NCBI GenBank assembly: GCA_031266175.1
Contig: JAISBN010000052.1
Location: forward strand, 1-33,929
Length of the DNA stretch: 33,929 nt
From: Treponema sp.
GTDB taxonomy: Bacteria; Spirochaetota; Spirochaetia; Treponematales; Breznakiellaceae
Reading direction: 5' to 3'
A program made the position numbers and the translations under genes. Of this stretch, positions 14,862-23,465 are shown piece by piece (position 1 is the stretch's first letter; each line of letters opens with the position of its first letter). The notes beneath the pieces are model-generated. The model was not told the DNA's origin and did no database searches. It saw only the letters and a list, made by a program, of their open reading frames with translations.

Positions 14862-16750
14862 TGTCTTCGTTATTCGGCAATGTTCCGGTAGAAAATACCG
14901 GTGAACGGCCTCCGGGGAGGATGCTGTTTCTGCAGATCCTCTTTATCGTCATATTTCTGTTATATGCCCTGCGGCTCTTTAATATGCAGATCGTCAGCGG
15001 CGAACAGTACCGGCAGCGTTCCCTGGATATAGCCAAAAGGACCACGGTGCTTCCCGCCCAGCGGGGTGAAATCTATGACAGAAATTTTACCGATCCGGTG
15101 GTGATAAACAACGACACCTTCGCGGTAACCATAACTCCCGCGGAAGTTCCCGAAGGGCAAATGCCCGATCTTATTACCAGGGTGGCCCGGCTCCTACAGG
15201 TTCCCAGAACGGTAATCGATGAAAAAATTCCCTCCCAGTATTACCGGCTGTATCAGCCCCTGGATATTGCCGCCAACGTGTCCTTTGAAACCATCGCGGT
15301 ACTGGCGGAAAACCTGGATTCCCTGCCGGGTTTAAGCTGGCAGTCCAAACCCATACGGAATTACGGTGAAATCGGAAGCCTTTCCCATATCGTCGGGTAT
15401 GTGGGCAATATCACCCGGGACGAACTGACCCAGCTTTATAACCAGGGTTACCAGCAGGGGGACGTGATAGGAAAGCTGGGTATCGAGCGGCAGTACGACG
15501 ATATTTTACGGGGCAGAAACGGACAGGAAACACGAACCGTTGACGTCCGGGGCCAGCTGATCTCCCGGAGCCGGAATATCGTGCGGGAATCCCCGGCGAT
15601 GGGGAAGAACCTGGTTTTGACCGTGGATAAATCCATCCAGCTGCTGGCGGAACAGGCCCTGGGCAGCCGGATGGGGGCGGTGGTGGTGATGAAACCGAAC
15701 GGGGAAATCCTTGCCATGGTTTCCTATCCCTGGTACGACCCGGATCTGTTTAACCGGCCCACCATGTCGCAGGAATATTCCGCGCTGAGCAGGGATCCCA
15801 ACAAACCCTTTTTAAACCGGGCAATCCAGTCCAGTTATCCTCCGGCGTCGACCTTTAAAATACTCATGACCACCGCTCTCCTGGCGGAAAATCTTATCAA
15901 CCCGGAACTGAGGATCAACTGTACCGGGGGCATGGACTACGGAAGCCGGCTCTGGCGCTGCTGGGCCCGGGGGGGGCACGGCTGGGTTAACCTTCAGCAG
16001 GCCCTCGCGGTTTCCTGTGACATCTACTTCTGGGTTGCGGGCCGGGACAACGTGGGGGTGGATCGCATCATCCGTTATGCCAAAGCCTTTGGCTACGGGG
16101 AGATGACCGGCATCGACCTTCCCGGTGAAATAGACGGATCCATACCTACCCCCCAATGGAAGGAACGGGTTTTTCACGAGCGCTGGCTTGCGGGAGACAC
16201 GATGAACATGTCCATCGGCCAGGGCTATACCCTGGTAACCCCCCTGCAGATTACCAATCTGGTGGCCACGGTGATCAACGACGGTATCGGCTACAAGCCC
16301 CACGTCCTTAAGGAAGTACGGGATCCCGTTTCCGGGGCCGTGGAACAGACCGTAATGCCGGAGATTATCCACAACATGCAGAACGAGGTCAGCCCCCGGG
16401 TTTTTGAAACGGTGCGGAACAATATGCGGACCGTGGTCACCCAAGGTTCCGCCCGGTATCCGGACAATATACGGACGGTGGAACTGGCGGGCAAGACAGG
16501 CACCGCCGAAGTGGGCCTGGCCGACCGCTGGCACTGCTGGTTTACCGCCTACGGCCCCTTTAATACCGCCAACCACGACGACCAGGTGATTGTAACGGTG
16601 CTGGTTGAAGCTTCCAATCCCTGGGACTGGTGGTCGCCCTACGCGACGGCGATCATCTTTCAGGGTATTTTTGCCGGCCAGACCTATGAAGAGGCGGTTC
16701 TGGCCCTCGGCCTCCAAAACCTTACCCCCATACAGGGGCGGCGTGAATGA
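14861..16750 (+). CDS. mrdA: Penicillin-binding protein 2 (elongasome transpeptidase)
   Basis: A 629-residue class B PBP that cross-links peptidoglycan during cell elongation together with RodA. N-terminal membrane helix (LFLQILFIVIFLLYALRLF), the non-catalytic pedestal (AQRGEIYDRN, SHIVGYVG, GKLGIERQYDDILRG) and the transpeptidase domain with S330-T-F-K, S385-C-D and K545-T-G. The segment before the nucleophile reads SYPPAS rather than the usual YPPGS, a mild variant. Length is normal. The ATG overlaps the mreD stop, and its TGA overlaps the rodA start, so the three are translationally coupled. Confidence 0.96.
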   Translation: MSSLFGNVPVENTGERPPGRMLFLQILFIVIFLLYALRLFNMQIVSGEQYRQRSLDIAKRTTVLPAQRGEIYDRNFTDPVVINNDTFAVTITPAEVPEGQMPDLITRVARLLQVPRTVIDEKIPSQYYRLYQPLDIAANVSFETIAVLAENLDSLPGLSWQSKPIRNYGEIGSLSHIVGYVGNITRDELTQLYNQGYQQGDVIGKLGIERQYDDILRGRNGQETRTVDVRGQLISRSRNIVRESPAMGKNLVLTVDKSIQLLAEQALGSRMGAVVVMKPNGEILAMVSYPWYDPDLFNRPTMSQEYSALSRDPNKPFLNRAIQSSYPPASTFKILMTTALLAENLINPELRINCTGGMDYGSRLWRCWARGGHGWVNLQQALAVSCDIYFWVAGRDNVGVDRIIRYAKAFGYGEMTGIDLPGEIDGSIPTPQWKERVFHERWLAGDTMNMSIGQGYTLVTPLQITNLVATVINDGIGYKPHVLKEVRDPVSGAVEQTVMPEIIHNMQNEVSPRVFETVRNNMRTVVTQGSARYPDNIRTVELAGKTGTAEVGLADRWHCWFTAYGPFNTANHDDQVIVTVLVEASNPWDWWSPYATAIIFQGIFAGQTYEEAVLALGLQNLTPIQGRRE

Positions 16751-18057
16751 GGCTGCGGGATCTTCTGGAAATAGATTTTCCGCTGCTGTTCGCCTCACTG
16801 CTTCTGACGGTTTTCGGCATTCTGTTCATCTATTCTTCCGGGTTAACGTCCTCCGGTACGGTGGATTCAAGCGAGTATACCCGGCAGATAGTCTGGGCCT
16901 CGGCGGGATTTGCCGCGGTTCTGGTCCTGTCCCTCCTTAACTACCGGCGGGTTTATGATTTCTCCCTGTATCTTTATGCCGGAACCATACTGCTGCTGCT
17001 CTATACCTGTTTTTTCGGGCGCATGGTTTCCGGCGCCAGGGCCTGGATAGGCATAGGAAGTTTCGGTATCCAGCCCTCGGAATTTGCCAAGATAACAACC
17101 ATTCTTTTTCTGGCCCGCCACCTGGATTCAACCAGGCGCAGCCAAAACATGGTAAACCGCTTCGCGGTCTCCTGCGTTATCGTACTTATTCCCATGGCGA
17201 TCATCCTGATGCAGCCCGACTTCGGAACCTCCCTGGTGTTTATTCCCATTCTGCTGGCCATGACCTTTGTGGGCGGCATATCCATGCGGTACATTGTTTT
17301 TCTGGGGGGCTGTATCATCTTAACCGGCATCATGATGGTGTTTCCCCTCTGGCAGGAAACTATCCTGCAGGGAGCCTACCCGGCGGTGATGATCCTGGTT
17401 AACGGCCGTTTTATTTTAATAAGCGTGCTGGCCCTGATGCTGGTCAGCGGCGTTGCCTATTTCGGATACACGCGGTACAGAAAACATTATTTTTACTGGA
17501 TATGTTTTGCCGCTTTGATACTGATCCTTTCCCTGCTGGCTTCCTTTGTCTCGCACAAGGTGCTGAAAGACTACCAGATCATGCGGCTTATTGTCTTTCT
17601 TGATCCCAATGTGGATCCAAGGGGTTCGGGATGGCACATTATCCAGTCCATGACCGCCATAGGATCCGGGGGCTTCATGGGCAAGGGTTTTCTGCAGGGT
17701 ACCCAAAGCCACTACCGCTTTCTTCCCCAGCAGAGTACGGATTTTATTTTCTCCATTTTTACCGAAGAATGGGGTTTTCTGGGAGGGCTTTTGATCTTTG
17801 CCCTTTTTCTTCTGATCTGTCTGCGGCTTGTCAAACTGATGAAAACCACCCCGAACGCCTTTGGCGCCTATATCTCCGCGGGACTTGCGGCCATATATTC
17901 ATTTCATTTTCTTATCAATGTCGGTATGGCCATGGGGGTTATGCCCATTACGGGAATACCGCTGCTCTTTATGTCCTACGGAGGTTCCGCGCTTATCTCC
18001 GCCATGATAGGCGTGGGCCTTGCCATGAGCATCCATATCAGAAGGTTCCGGCGCTGA
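16747..18057 (+). CDS. rodA: Peptidoglycan glycosyltransferase RodA (SEDS)
   Basis: A 436-residue polytopic SEDS protein that polymerises lipid II for lateral wall growth as the partner of PBP2. Family blocks: GARAWIGIGSFGIQPSEFAKI, LMQPDFGTSLVFIPILLAM, GSGWHIIQSMTAIGSGGFMGKGF, FLPQQSTDFIFSIFTEEWGF (D332 aligns with the essential Asp of the family) and GIPLLFMSYGGSALISAMIGVG. It is about 60 residues longer than E. coli RodA; the surplus is around residues 195-260, where extra hydrophobic helices (FILISVLALMLVSGVAYFG, FYWICFAALILILSLLASF) precede the SHKVLKDYQ segment. ATG lies in an ATGA overlap with PBP2. Confidence 0.95.
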   Translation: MRLRDLLEIDFPLLFASLLLTVFGILFIYSSGLTSSGTVDSSEYTRQIVWASAGFAAVLVLSLLNYRRVYDFSLYLYAGTILLLLYTCFFGRMVSGARAWIGIGSFGIQPSEFAKITTILFLARHLDSTRRSQNMVNRFAVSCVIVLIPMAIILMQPDFGTSLVFIPILLAMTFVGGISMRYIVFLGGCIILTGIMMVFPLWQETILQGAYPAVMILVNGRFILISVLALMLVSGVAYFGYTRYRKHYFYWICFAALILILSLLASFVSHKVLKDYQIMRLIVFLDPNVDPRGSGWHIIQSMTAIGSGGFMGKGFLQGTQSHYRFLPQQSTDFIFSIFTEEWGFLGGLLIFALFLLICLRLVKLMKTTPNAFGAYISAGLAAIYSFHFLINVGMAMGVMPITGIPLLFMSYGGSALISAMIGVGLAMSIHIRRFRR

Positions 18058-18060
18058 TCC

Positions 18061-20463
18061 ATGGTTCGTTTTATCGATCCTATAAGTCGTCTGGGCGCCC
18101 GCCTGCTGGAGGTGGAAAAACCGGCGCGCTACTCGGGAGGCGAATACGGCCTGCTCGCCAAAACCGGCGCGGACCTCTATGCCGCGGTGGTTTTTCCGGA
18201 TCTCTATGAGCTGGGCATGTCCAACCAGGCTTTCCGCATTATCTACAACGGGCTTAACAGGATAGAGGGCATTTCCTGCGACCGGGCTTTCGCGCCGGCG
18301 CCGGATTTTGAAAAACTGCTGGAAGCGGAAGGCCTTGCCCTTTACGGCCTGGATACGGGAATACAGTTAAACGATACGGACCTGCTCCTTTTTACCCTGG
18401 GTTACGAACTGGGGATAAGCGGGGTATTGTCGGTGCTGGACCATTCCCGTCTTCCCCTCAGGGCGGCGGAGAGGGGAGGGGAGGACCCCATCGTGATTAT
18501 GGGCGGCCCCTGCGTATCCAACCCGCTGCCCTACAGTTCCTTTGTCGACGCTTTCTGGATAGGCGAGGCGGAAGCGGGCTTTTTTGATCTGGCCCGGGAA
18601 CTTTTGTCCCTGAAACGGAAGGGCGCTTCCAGAAGGGATCTTCTGGATCATATCACGGCCCATCCCCATATCTGGGCCCCGGGGAAGCGGGCCGTCCGCC
18701 GGGCGGTGGCCGCAGACTTCGGCAGGGAAAGCCGGCCCGCTTCCGTTTTTCCGGTACCGAGCATACGGACCGTGCAGCACCACGGGGCGCTTGAGATCAT
18801 GCGGGGCTGCCCCAACGGCTGCCGTTTCTGCCACGCCGGTATATGGTACCGGCCCATGCGGCAGAAAAGGGCGGATCTTGTTATGGAGGAAGCGGAAGAG
18901 TTTATCCGGCGCGGCGGCTACCGGGAAATAAGCCTTTCCTCCCTTTCCAGCGGGGACTACCGGCATATTACCGGGCTGGTAACGGCTCTGAACAGCCGTT
19001 ACCGCCGCAGGCATATTTCTTTTCAGCTTCCCTCGCTGCGAATATCCGGTTTTTCCCTGCCCCTTCTGGCGGAAATTTCCGAAATCCGGAAAAGCGGATT
19101 AACCTTTGCGGTGGAAACGCCGGGGGATATGGAACAGCTTTCGATCAACAAACAGGTCGCCTTCGAGGAAGTCGTTTCCATTATAGGGGAAGCAAAGAAA
19201 TACGGCTGGAGGGGGATAAAATTCTATTTTATGATAGGCCTTCCCCCGGATCACGGAGGGGGCGAAGAACGGCGGATTGCCGACTTTATCCTTGAAGCCG
19301 GCAGAGCAGTGGGGTCCCATTTCCATATCACCGTGGGTACCTTTGTGCCAAAACCCCATACCCCTTACCAGCGTTCCCGCCAGCTTGGGGTGGAAGAAGC
19401 CTGGGAAAAACTCCGCCATATCCAGAGCGTCCTGAAACCCCGGGGACACAAGGTAAGCGTCCATAATCCCTTTATCAGCATGCTTGAGGGGATCATCGCC
19501 CGGGGGAATGAACAGGTGGGGGAAATCCTGGAAGAGGCCTACACAAGGGGATGCAGGCTTGACGCGTGGTCCGATTATATTTCCATTGATCTCTGGAAAA
19601 GCGTCCTGCTGGAACGATCGGCCCTGGCAGCCTCCCTCCTGGGGCAGCGCCCGCCGCAGGAAGAGCTGCCCTGGTCCGTCATCAAAAGCGGGGCAGGGGA
19701 CGGATTCCTTGAAAACGAAACTCTCCGTTCGGAAAACAGCGTCCTTACTTCGCCATGTATGCAAAAGTGTACCCACCCCTGCGGAGTTTGTTCCCCCGCC
19801 GGGATTACAGAAAATTCTATGTATCCCGTTGTTGAAAACGGCGGGGAAACCCGGGAGGGAACCGGGCGGACGGAAGGTTCCGGAGCTTCCGTTCCCGGAA
19901 CCTGCTTCCGCGCAGTTTTTTCTTTTTCCAAAACAGGTTCCGCGGTTTTAATTCCCCATTTGGGGGTACTGGAAGTTTTTTCCATGGCCTTCGTCCGTTC
20001 CGGCATGAATGTCGTTTATACCCGGGGCTTCAACCCCCTGATAAAACTGGATTTTGCTTCGCCCGCGGCCCTGGGCCTGGTCTGTAAGGCGGAAATAGCC
20101 AGCGTTGACCTGGAGGATTGTCCTGATCCGGAGGATTTTACGGCCGTTCTGAACCCGGCGCTGCCCCCGGGGTTTACGGTCCATTCCGTCCGGTTATACC
20201 ATATCGCCGAAGGGGTCAAAAAACATTCCGTGGCCTCTTTATTGTGGGGTTTCCGGTACGGGGACAGCGTGGTTGCCGCCGGGGAAGAAAAAACCTTCCG
20301 CAGCGCCATAACGAACGGCGCTACGCTGTACGGCCTCGTCCGGGATGCGGTATACGCGCGGAACCCCGGAACCGGAGAAGCCGCGGATTACTTTGACGTT
20401 TATAACGCTCTGTATGAAACATCACCCCCGGGGAATAGTAGACAGAATCAACATTATGAATAG
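18061..20463 (+). CDS. Radical SAM protein fused to DUF2344 domain
   Basis: An 800-residue single chain combining two modules that are often separate neighbouring genes. Residues 1 to about 230 resemble a B12-binding-like domain (YAAVVFPDLYELGMSNQAFRI, VIMGGPCVSNPLPYSSFVDAF). The radical SAM core follows with C250-x3-C254-x2-C257 (MRGCPNGCRFCHAG), FAVETPGDMEQLSINK and FYFMIGLPPDHGG. A second Cys cluster, C566, C570, C574 and C577, may bind another Fe-S centre. From about residue 615 the DUF2344 module reads FSFSKTGSAVLIPHLGVLEVF. The families are TIGR03960 and TIGR03936; the chemistry is not established, though a link to tRNA or ribosome modification has been suggested. It begins 3 bp after rodA. 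Confidence 0.9.
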   Translation: MVRFIDPISRLGARLLEVEKPARYSGGEYGLLAKTGADLYAAVVFPDLYELGMSNQAFRIIYNGLNRIEGISCDRAFAPAPDFEKLLEAEGLALYGLDTGIQLNDTDLLLFTLGYELGISGVLSVLDHSRLPLRAAERGGEDPIVIMGGPCVSNPLPYSSFVDAFWIGEAEAGFFDLARELLSLKRKGASRRDLLDHITAHPHIWAPGKRAVRRAVAADFGRESRPASVFPVPSIRTVQHHGALEIMRGCPNGCRFCHAGIWYRPMRQKRADLVMEEAEEFIRRGGYREISLSSLSSGDYRHITGLVTALNSRYRRRHISFQLPSLRISGFSLPLLAEISEIRKSGLTFAVETPGDMEQLSINKQVAFEEVVSIIGEAKKYGWRGIKFYFMIGLPPDHGGGEERRIADFILEAGRAVGSHFHITVGTFVPKPHTPYQRSRQLGVEEAWEKLRHIQSVLKPRGHKVSVHNPFISMLEGIIARGNEQVGEILEEAYTRGCRLDAWSDYISIDLWKSVLLERSALAASLLGQRPPQEELPWSVIKSGAGDGFLENETLRSENSVLTSPCMQKCTHPCGVCSPAGITENSMYPVVENGGETREGTGRTEGSGASVPGTCFRAVFSFSKTGSAVLIPHLGVLEVFSMAFVRSGMNVVYTRGFNPLIKLDFASPAALGLVCKAEIASVDLEDCPDPEDFTAVLNPALPPGFTVHSVRLYHIAEGVKKHSVASLLWGFRYGDSVVAAGEEKTFRSAITNGATLYGLVRDAVYARNPGTGEAADYFDVYNALYETSPPGNSRQNQHYE

Positions 20464-20505
20464 TAAAACAGGCGCGGCTTTTCCCCTCTTCCCCGGAGAA
20501 CATAA

Positions 20506-21255
20506 TCACTGCGGCAGGCGGAATATGCCTATATGTTTCGGCCTTGAATAGATAACGGTATAATTGCTGTCGATGCCCTCCGCCGCGATGTACATGGATA
20601 CATAGGTATACCTTGGCGACGCGACGATGCCGGTTTTCCGTTCAACATCCACATTGACGGTAGAGCTGATGATTGAATCGTCCGACAGGCTTCCGGAACC
20701 TGAACTGTGGTAAAACAAGCGGTTCGGCCGCTGGGTAAAGCCGCCGGCCCGGAATAAAAAATATGTGGATCCGGACCTGTAACTGGTGGTCATAAAAGGC
20801 CCCGCGGAGGCATCGGTAAAATCCAGGCGTATTGTTCCTGCAGAACTGTTGTCCAATACCTGGTACATGGGAATCTCGCCGCTCTTATCCATGCTGACAT
20901 ACAGGGGATAATAACGCAGGTTGCTAAAGACGGTACCGATGGCGCTGGGGGAAATATTGTCGCTGGTAGTATAGGGATCCAGGGTATTGTAATGGGAAGC
21001 AAGGGCCGGATTGATATTCCGCCGTTCGGCATCACTGGAAATGCCGGACAGGTCAAGATCGCTGATATAAATACGGTAAAAGATCGTATAGTACCGGAAA
21101 TAGGCATTGCTGTTGCTGGGAGTGGTTATGACGGCACTGCTTACTGCGGTGGAATAGGCGGAAGTTACCGGTTCAAGATACACATAGTCTTCCATGCCGC
21201 AGGAAAGACAGCATAGCGCGGAAAGGACTGAAAAAAAACCTTTACTCCATTTCAA
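20506..21255 (-). CDS. Hypothetical lipoprotein
   Basis: A 249-residue exported protein: basic start (MKWSKG), hydrophobic segment and a lipobox ending LSC at residue 19 or an earlier CC pair (ALCCLSCG). The mature part is Ser/Tyr/Thr-rich and probably beta-structured (YFRYYTIFYRIYISDLDL, YYPLYVSMDKSGEIPMYQ, RYTYVSMYIAAEGID). I recognise no domain. It is the last gene of the minus-strand operon and overlaps the 3' end of the TPR gene by 14 bp, so it is probably co-translated. The end is convergent with the radical SAM gene 42 bp away; no clear terminator is seen between them. Confidence 0.8.
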   Translation of the reverse strand: MKWSKGFFSVLSALCCLSCGMEDYVYLEPVTSAYSTAVSSAVITTPSNSNAYFRYYTIFYRIYISDLDLSGISSDAERRNINPALASHYNTLDPYTTSDNISPSAIGTVFSNLRYYPLYVSMDKSGEIPMYQVLDNSSAGTIRLDFTDASAGPFMTTSYRSGSTYFLFRAGGFTQRPNRLFYHSSGSGSLSDDSIISSTVNVDVERKTGIVASPRYTYVSMYIAAEGIDSNYTVIYSRPKHIGIFRLPQ

Positions 21256-21916
21256 GAAAGATTATCCTGCTTTGGGCCAGTTTTGCCCAGTTGGAATCGG
21301 GGGAACTTTTTTCGATTAGATTCCGGTACGCTTCGGAAGCGGCTTCTTTATTGTTCCGCGCCTCATGAATTCGGCCGATATTAAACTGCGCCCGCTGGGA
21401 CGCCGGAAAGACCCCGGAAAAAGCAAGGGCCTCGTTATAGTACTCAAGGGCTTTGTCCGGATTACCCTGCTCTTCCGCCGCCACCGCGGCATTGTACAGC
21501 GACAGGGGGGCAAGGTATATCCCGGAAGCCCGTTTTGCGGAAGCGGTCCAGGCTTCTTCCGCCAGGGCCCATTCACCCCTGGCGGCATAGATGTCCGCGG
21601 CCAGGGAATAGGCCTTTGCCGAAGCATACCCGAACGTTTTGGGGGCAAAGGCGTTGATCTCTTCCAGCAGCGCCTGGATTTCCATGGATTTGGAAGCGTC
21701 CGTCAGATCGCCCAGATCCGTTTTACGCTTTTCAAAGGCTTCCAGGGTAGCAATGGCCCTGTTCTGAAGCGCGCTTCGTACCGTAAAGAACAGGACGGAG
21801 CCGATACTTCCGGCGATCACAATCCCCAGGATGCCCCAGAAAACCCTCCGGTATTTTTGAAGAAACAAGGCAAATTTATCGCCGGCGTTCAGGGTTTCCG
21901 TTTTAGTTGCTGCCAT
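21242..21916 (-). CDS. Membrane-anchored TPR protein (YfgM-like layout)
   Basis: About 224 residues: cytoplasmic N-terminus (AATKTETLNAGDKFALFLQKY), one membrane helix (VFWGILGIVIAGSIGSVLFF), then TPR-type helical pairs (YASAKAYSLAADIYAARGEWALAEEAW, YNAAVAAEEQGNPDKALEYYNEAL, AQFNIGRIHEARNNKEAASEAYRNLIE). The layout matches YfgM-type periplasmic TPR chaperones, but no direct role is shown. ATG 21916 is chosen because GAGGAG lies 10 nt upstream; an in-frame GTG at 21934 would add six residues and begins within that same GAGGAG. It starts 20 bp after the sigma54-type regulator. Confidence 0.8.
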   Translation of the reverse strand: MAATKTETLNAGDKFALFLQKYRRVFWGILGIVIAGSIGSVLFFTVRSALQNRAIATLEAFEKRKTDLGDLTDASKSMEIQALLEEINAFAPKTFGYASAKAYSLAADIYAARGEWALAEEAWTASAKRASGIYLAPLSLYNAAVAAEEQGNPDKALEYYNEALAFSGVFPASQRAQFNIGRIHEARNNKEAASEAYRNLIEKSSPDSNWAKLAQSRIIFLEME

Positions 21917-21935
21917 AGACTCAACGCTCCTCACC

Positions 21936-23444
21936 TTAATGATCTTTAATGGAAAATTCTTTAATCAGCCTGGACAGATAGGTTCTCTGAATATCCAGGG
22001 CTTTTGCCGTTTCCGTCTGGTTCCATTTGTTTTCTTCAAGCACCTTCTGGATAAATTGTATTTTAAAGGCATTTATCGCGTTTTTCAAGTTACGGCCGCC
22101 CCCCGCCGGTTCGGGAATAATCGGGGCGGTCTTGAAAAACAAATCGTCCTTTTGTATCCGGGGGCCCTTGCCGATGACGCAGGCCCGTTCCACGCTGTTT
22201 TGCAGTTCCCGGATGTTTCCCGGCCAGGAATAGGAGAGCATAAATTCCATGGCGTCGCTTGAAAATCCGGTAAACTGTTTTTTGGTTTCCGCCTGGTATT
22301 TTTTTATAAAAAAACCGGCCAATTCGGGGATGTCTTCGAGCCTTTGCCGCAGGGGGGGGATATAGATGGGGAGCACGTTGATCCGGTAGTAGAGATCGCT
22401 GCGGAACTCCCCTCTTTCTACCAGGGCTTCTATATCCTTGTTGGTGGCCGCCAAAATCCTCACGTCCACGGTAACCGGCGTATTGGAACCGACTTTTTCA
22501 AAAGTTTTCTGCTGGATTACCCGGAGCAGTTTTGACTGCAGGGACAGGGACAGATCCCCTATTTCGTCAAGGAAAATGGTACCCTTGTCCGCCAGTTCAA
22601 AACGGCCCCGGCGGTTCTGTATGGCATTGGTAAAAGCCCCTTTAACATGACCAAAAAGCTCGCTTTCCAGCAGGCCCTCCGGCAGGGCGGCGCAGTTAAC
22701 CCGGATAAAGGGGGCGCCCCTTCGGGGACTGCGCAGATGTATCTGTTCCGCAAAAAGCTCCTTGCCGACCCCGCTTTCCCCCAGAATCAGGACCGACGAA
22801 TCGGTCTGGGCAACCCGGTCGATAATTTCAAGCTTTTCCAGGATAACGGGACTTTTTGCTATCAGGGTATGGTACTCCTTATTCTTGCCCAGTTCCGTTT
22901 GGAGCAGATTCATTTCGCCCCGGACCTTTTCAAAACTCTGGGTATTTCGTATGGCCAGCGCCGCCTGGTTGGCGAATATTTCCAGCCATTCAAGATCGTC
23001 CTGGGTAAAATAGTCGTTTCCCCGCTTGTTAAGGATTTCAATCACCCCGATACATTCATCCTTAAGCCGCATGGGAACAGCCATCATGGTTCTGGAGGGG
23101 TACCCCGTTTTTTCGGAAATTTTTTTTAAATGCCGCTTGTCGTGCTCCACGTCGTTAACGATAAGGGATCTGCGGTGGGTGGCGACCCAGCCGGCGATTC
23201 CCTCATCCAGCTTTACGGTAAACTTGGCGGCCTCCGCCCCTTTGGAACCCAGGGCAACCTCAAAGTACAGTTCCTGGGTTTCCTTTTTTACCAGCAAAAG
23301 GCTGGAGGCTTCGCCCCGGCATAATTTGGTGGCGGAATCCAGGATCCGGACCAGAAGGGAATGGAGATCGGTGACGGTGGAATTGATAAGGGCGTTTATC
23401 TCTATAAGAGTATTGAATTTATTGGCGTCAATCTTTGACAGCAT
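21936..23444 (-). CDS. GAF-AAA+-Fis transcription activator, sigma54 type, GAFTNA variant
   Basis: A 502-residue bacterial enhancer-binding protein. Residues 20-170 form a GAF sensor domain (VTDLHSLLVRILDSATKLC, GIAGWVATHRRSLIVNDV, MMAVPMRLKDECIGVIEILNK). The AAA+ domain has Walker A G222-ESGVGKE, Walker B TIFLDEIGD (289-297), sensor LAATNKDIE, arginine-finger region FRSDLYYRINVLPIYIPPLRQR (split family block) and SWPGNIRELQNSVERA. The C-terminal Fis helix-turn-helix is NQTETAKALDIQRTYLSRLIKEF. The sigma54-contact loop reads GAFTNA (269-274) with Asn273 in place of Gly. There is no receiver domain, so it is an FhlA/NorR-like ligand-sensing type. The ATG has only a distant AGGAG; it begins 21 bp after rpsA. 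Confidence 0.92.
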   Translation of the reverse strand: MLSKIDANKFNTLIEINALINSTVTDLHSLLVRILDSATKLCRGEASSLLLVKKETQELYFEVALGSKGAEAAKFTVKLDEGIAGWVATHRRSLIVNDVEHDKRHLKKISEKTGYPSRTMMAVPMRLKDECIGVIEILNKRGNDYFTQDDLEWLEIFANQAALAIRNTQSFEKVRGEMNLLQTELGKNKEYHTLIAKSPVILEKLEIIDRVAQTDSSVLILGESGVGKELFAEQIHLRSPRRGAPFIRVNCAALPEGLLESELFGHVKGAFTNAIQNRRGRFELADKGTIFLDEIGDLSLSLQSKLLRVIQQKTFEKVGSNTPVTVDVRILAATNKDIEALVERGEFRSDLYYRINVLPIYIPPLRQRLEDIPELAGFFIKKYQAETKKQFTGFSSDAMEFMLSYSWPGNIRELQNSVERACVIGKGPRIQKDDLFFKTAPIIPEPAGGGRNLKNAINAFKIQFIQKVLEENKWNQTETAKALDIQRTYLSRLIKEFSIKDH

Positions 23445-23465
23445 GGAAATGCGGTCAGCCGGCTC

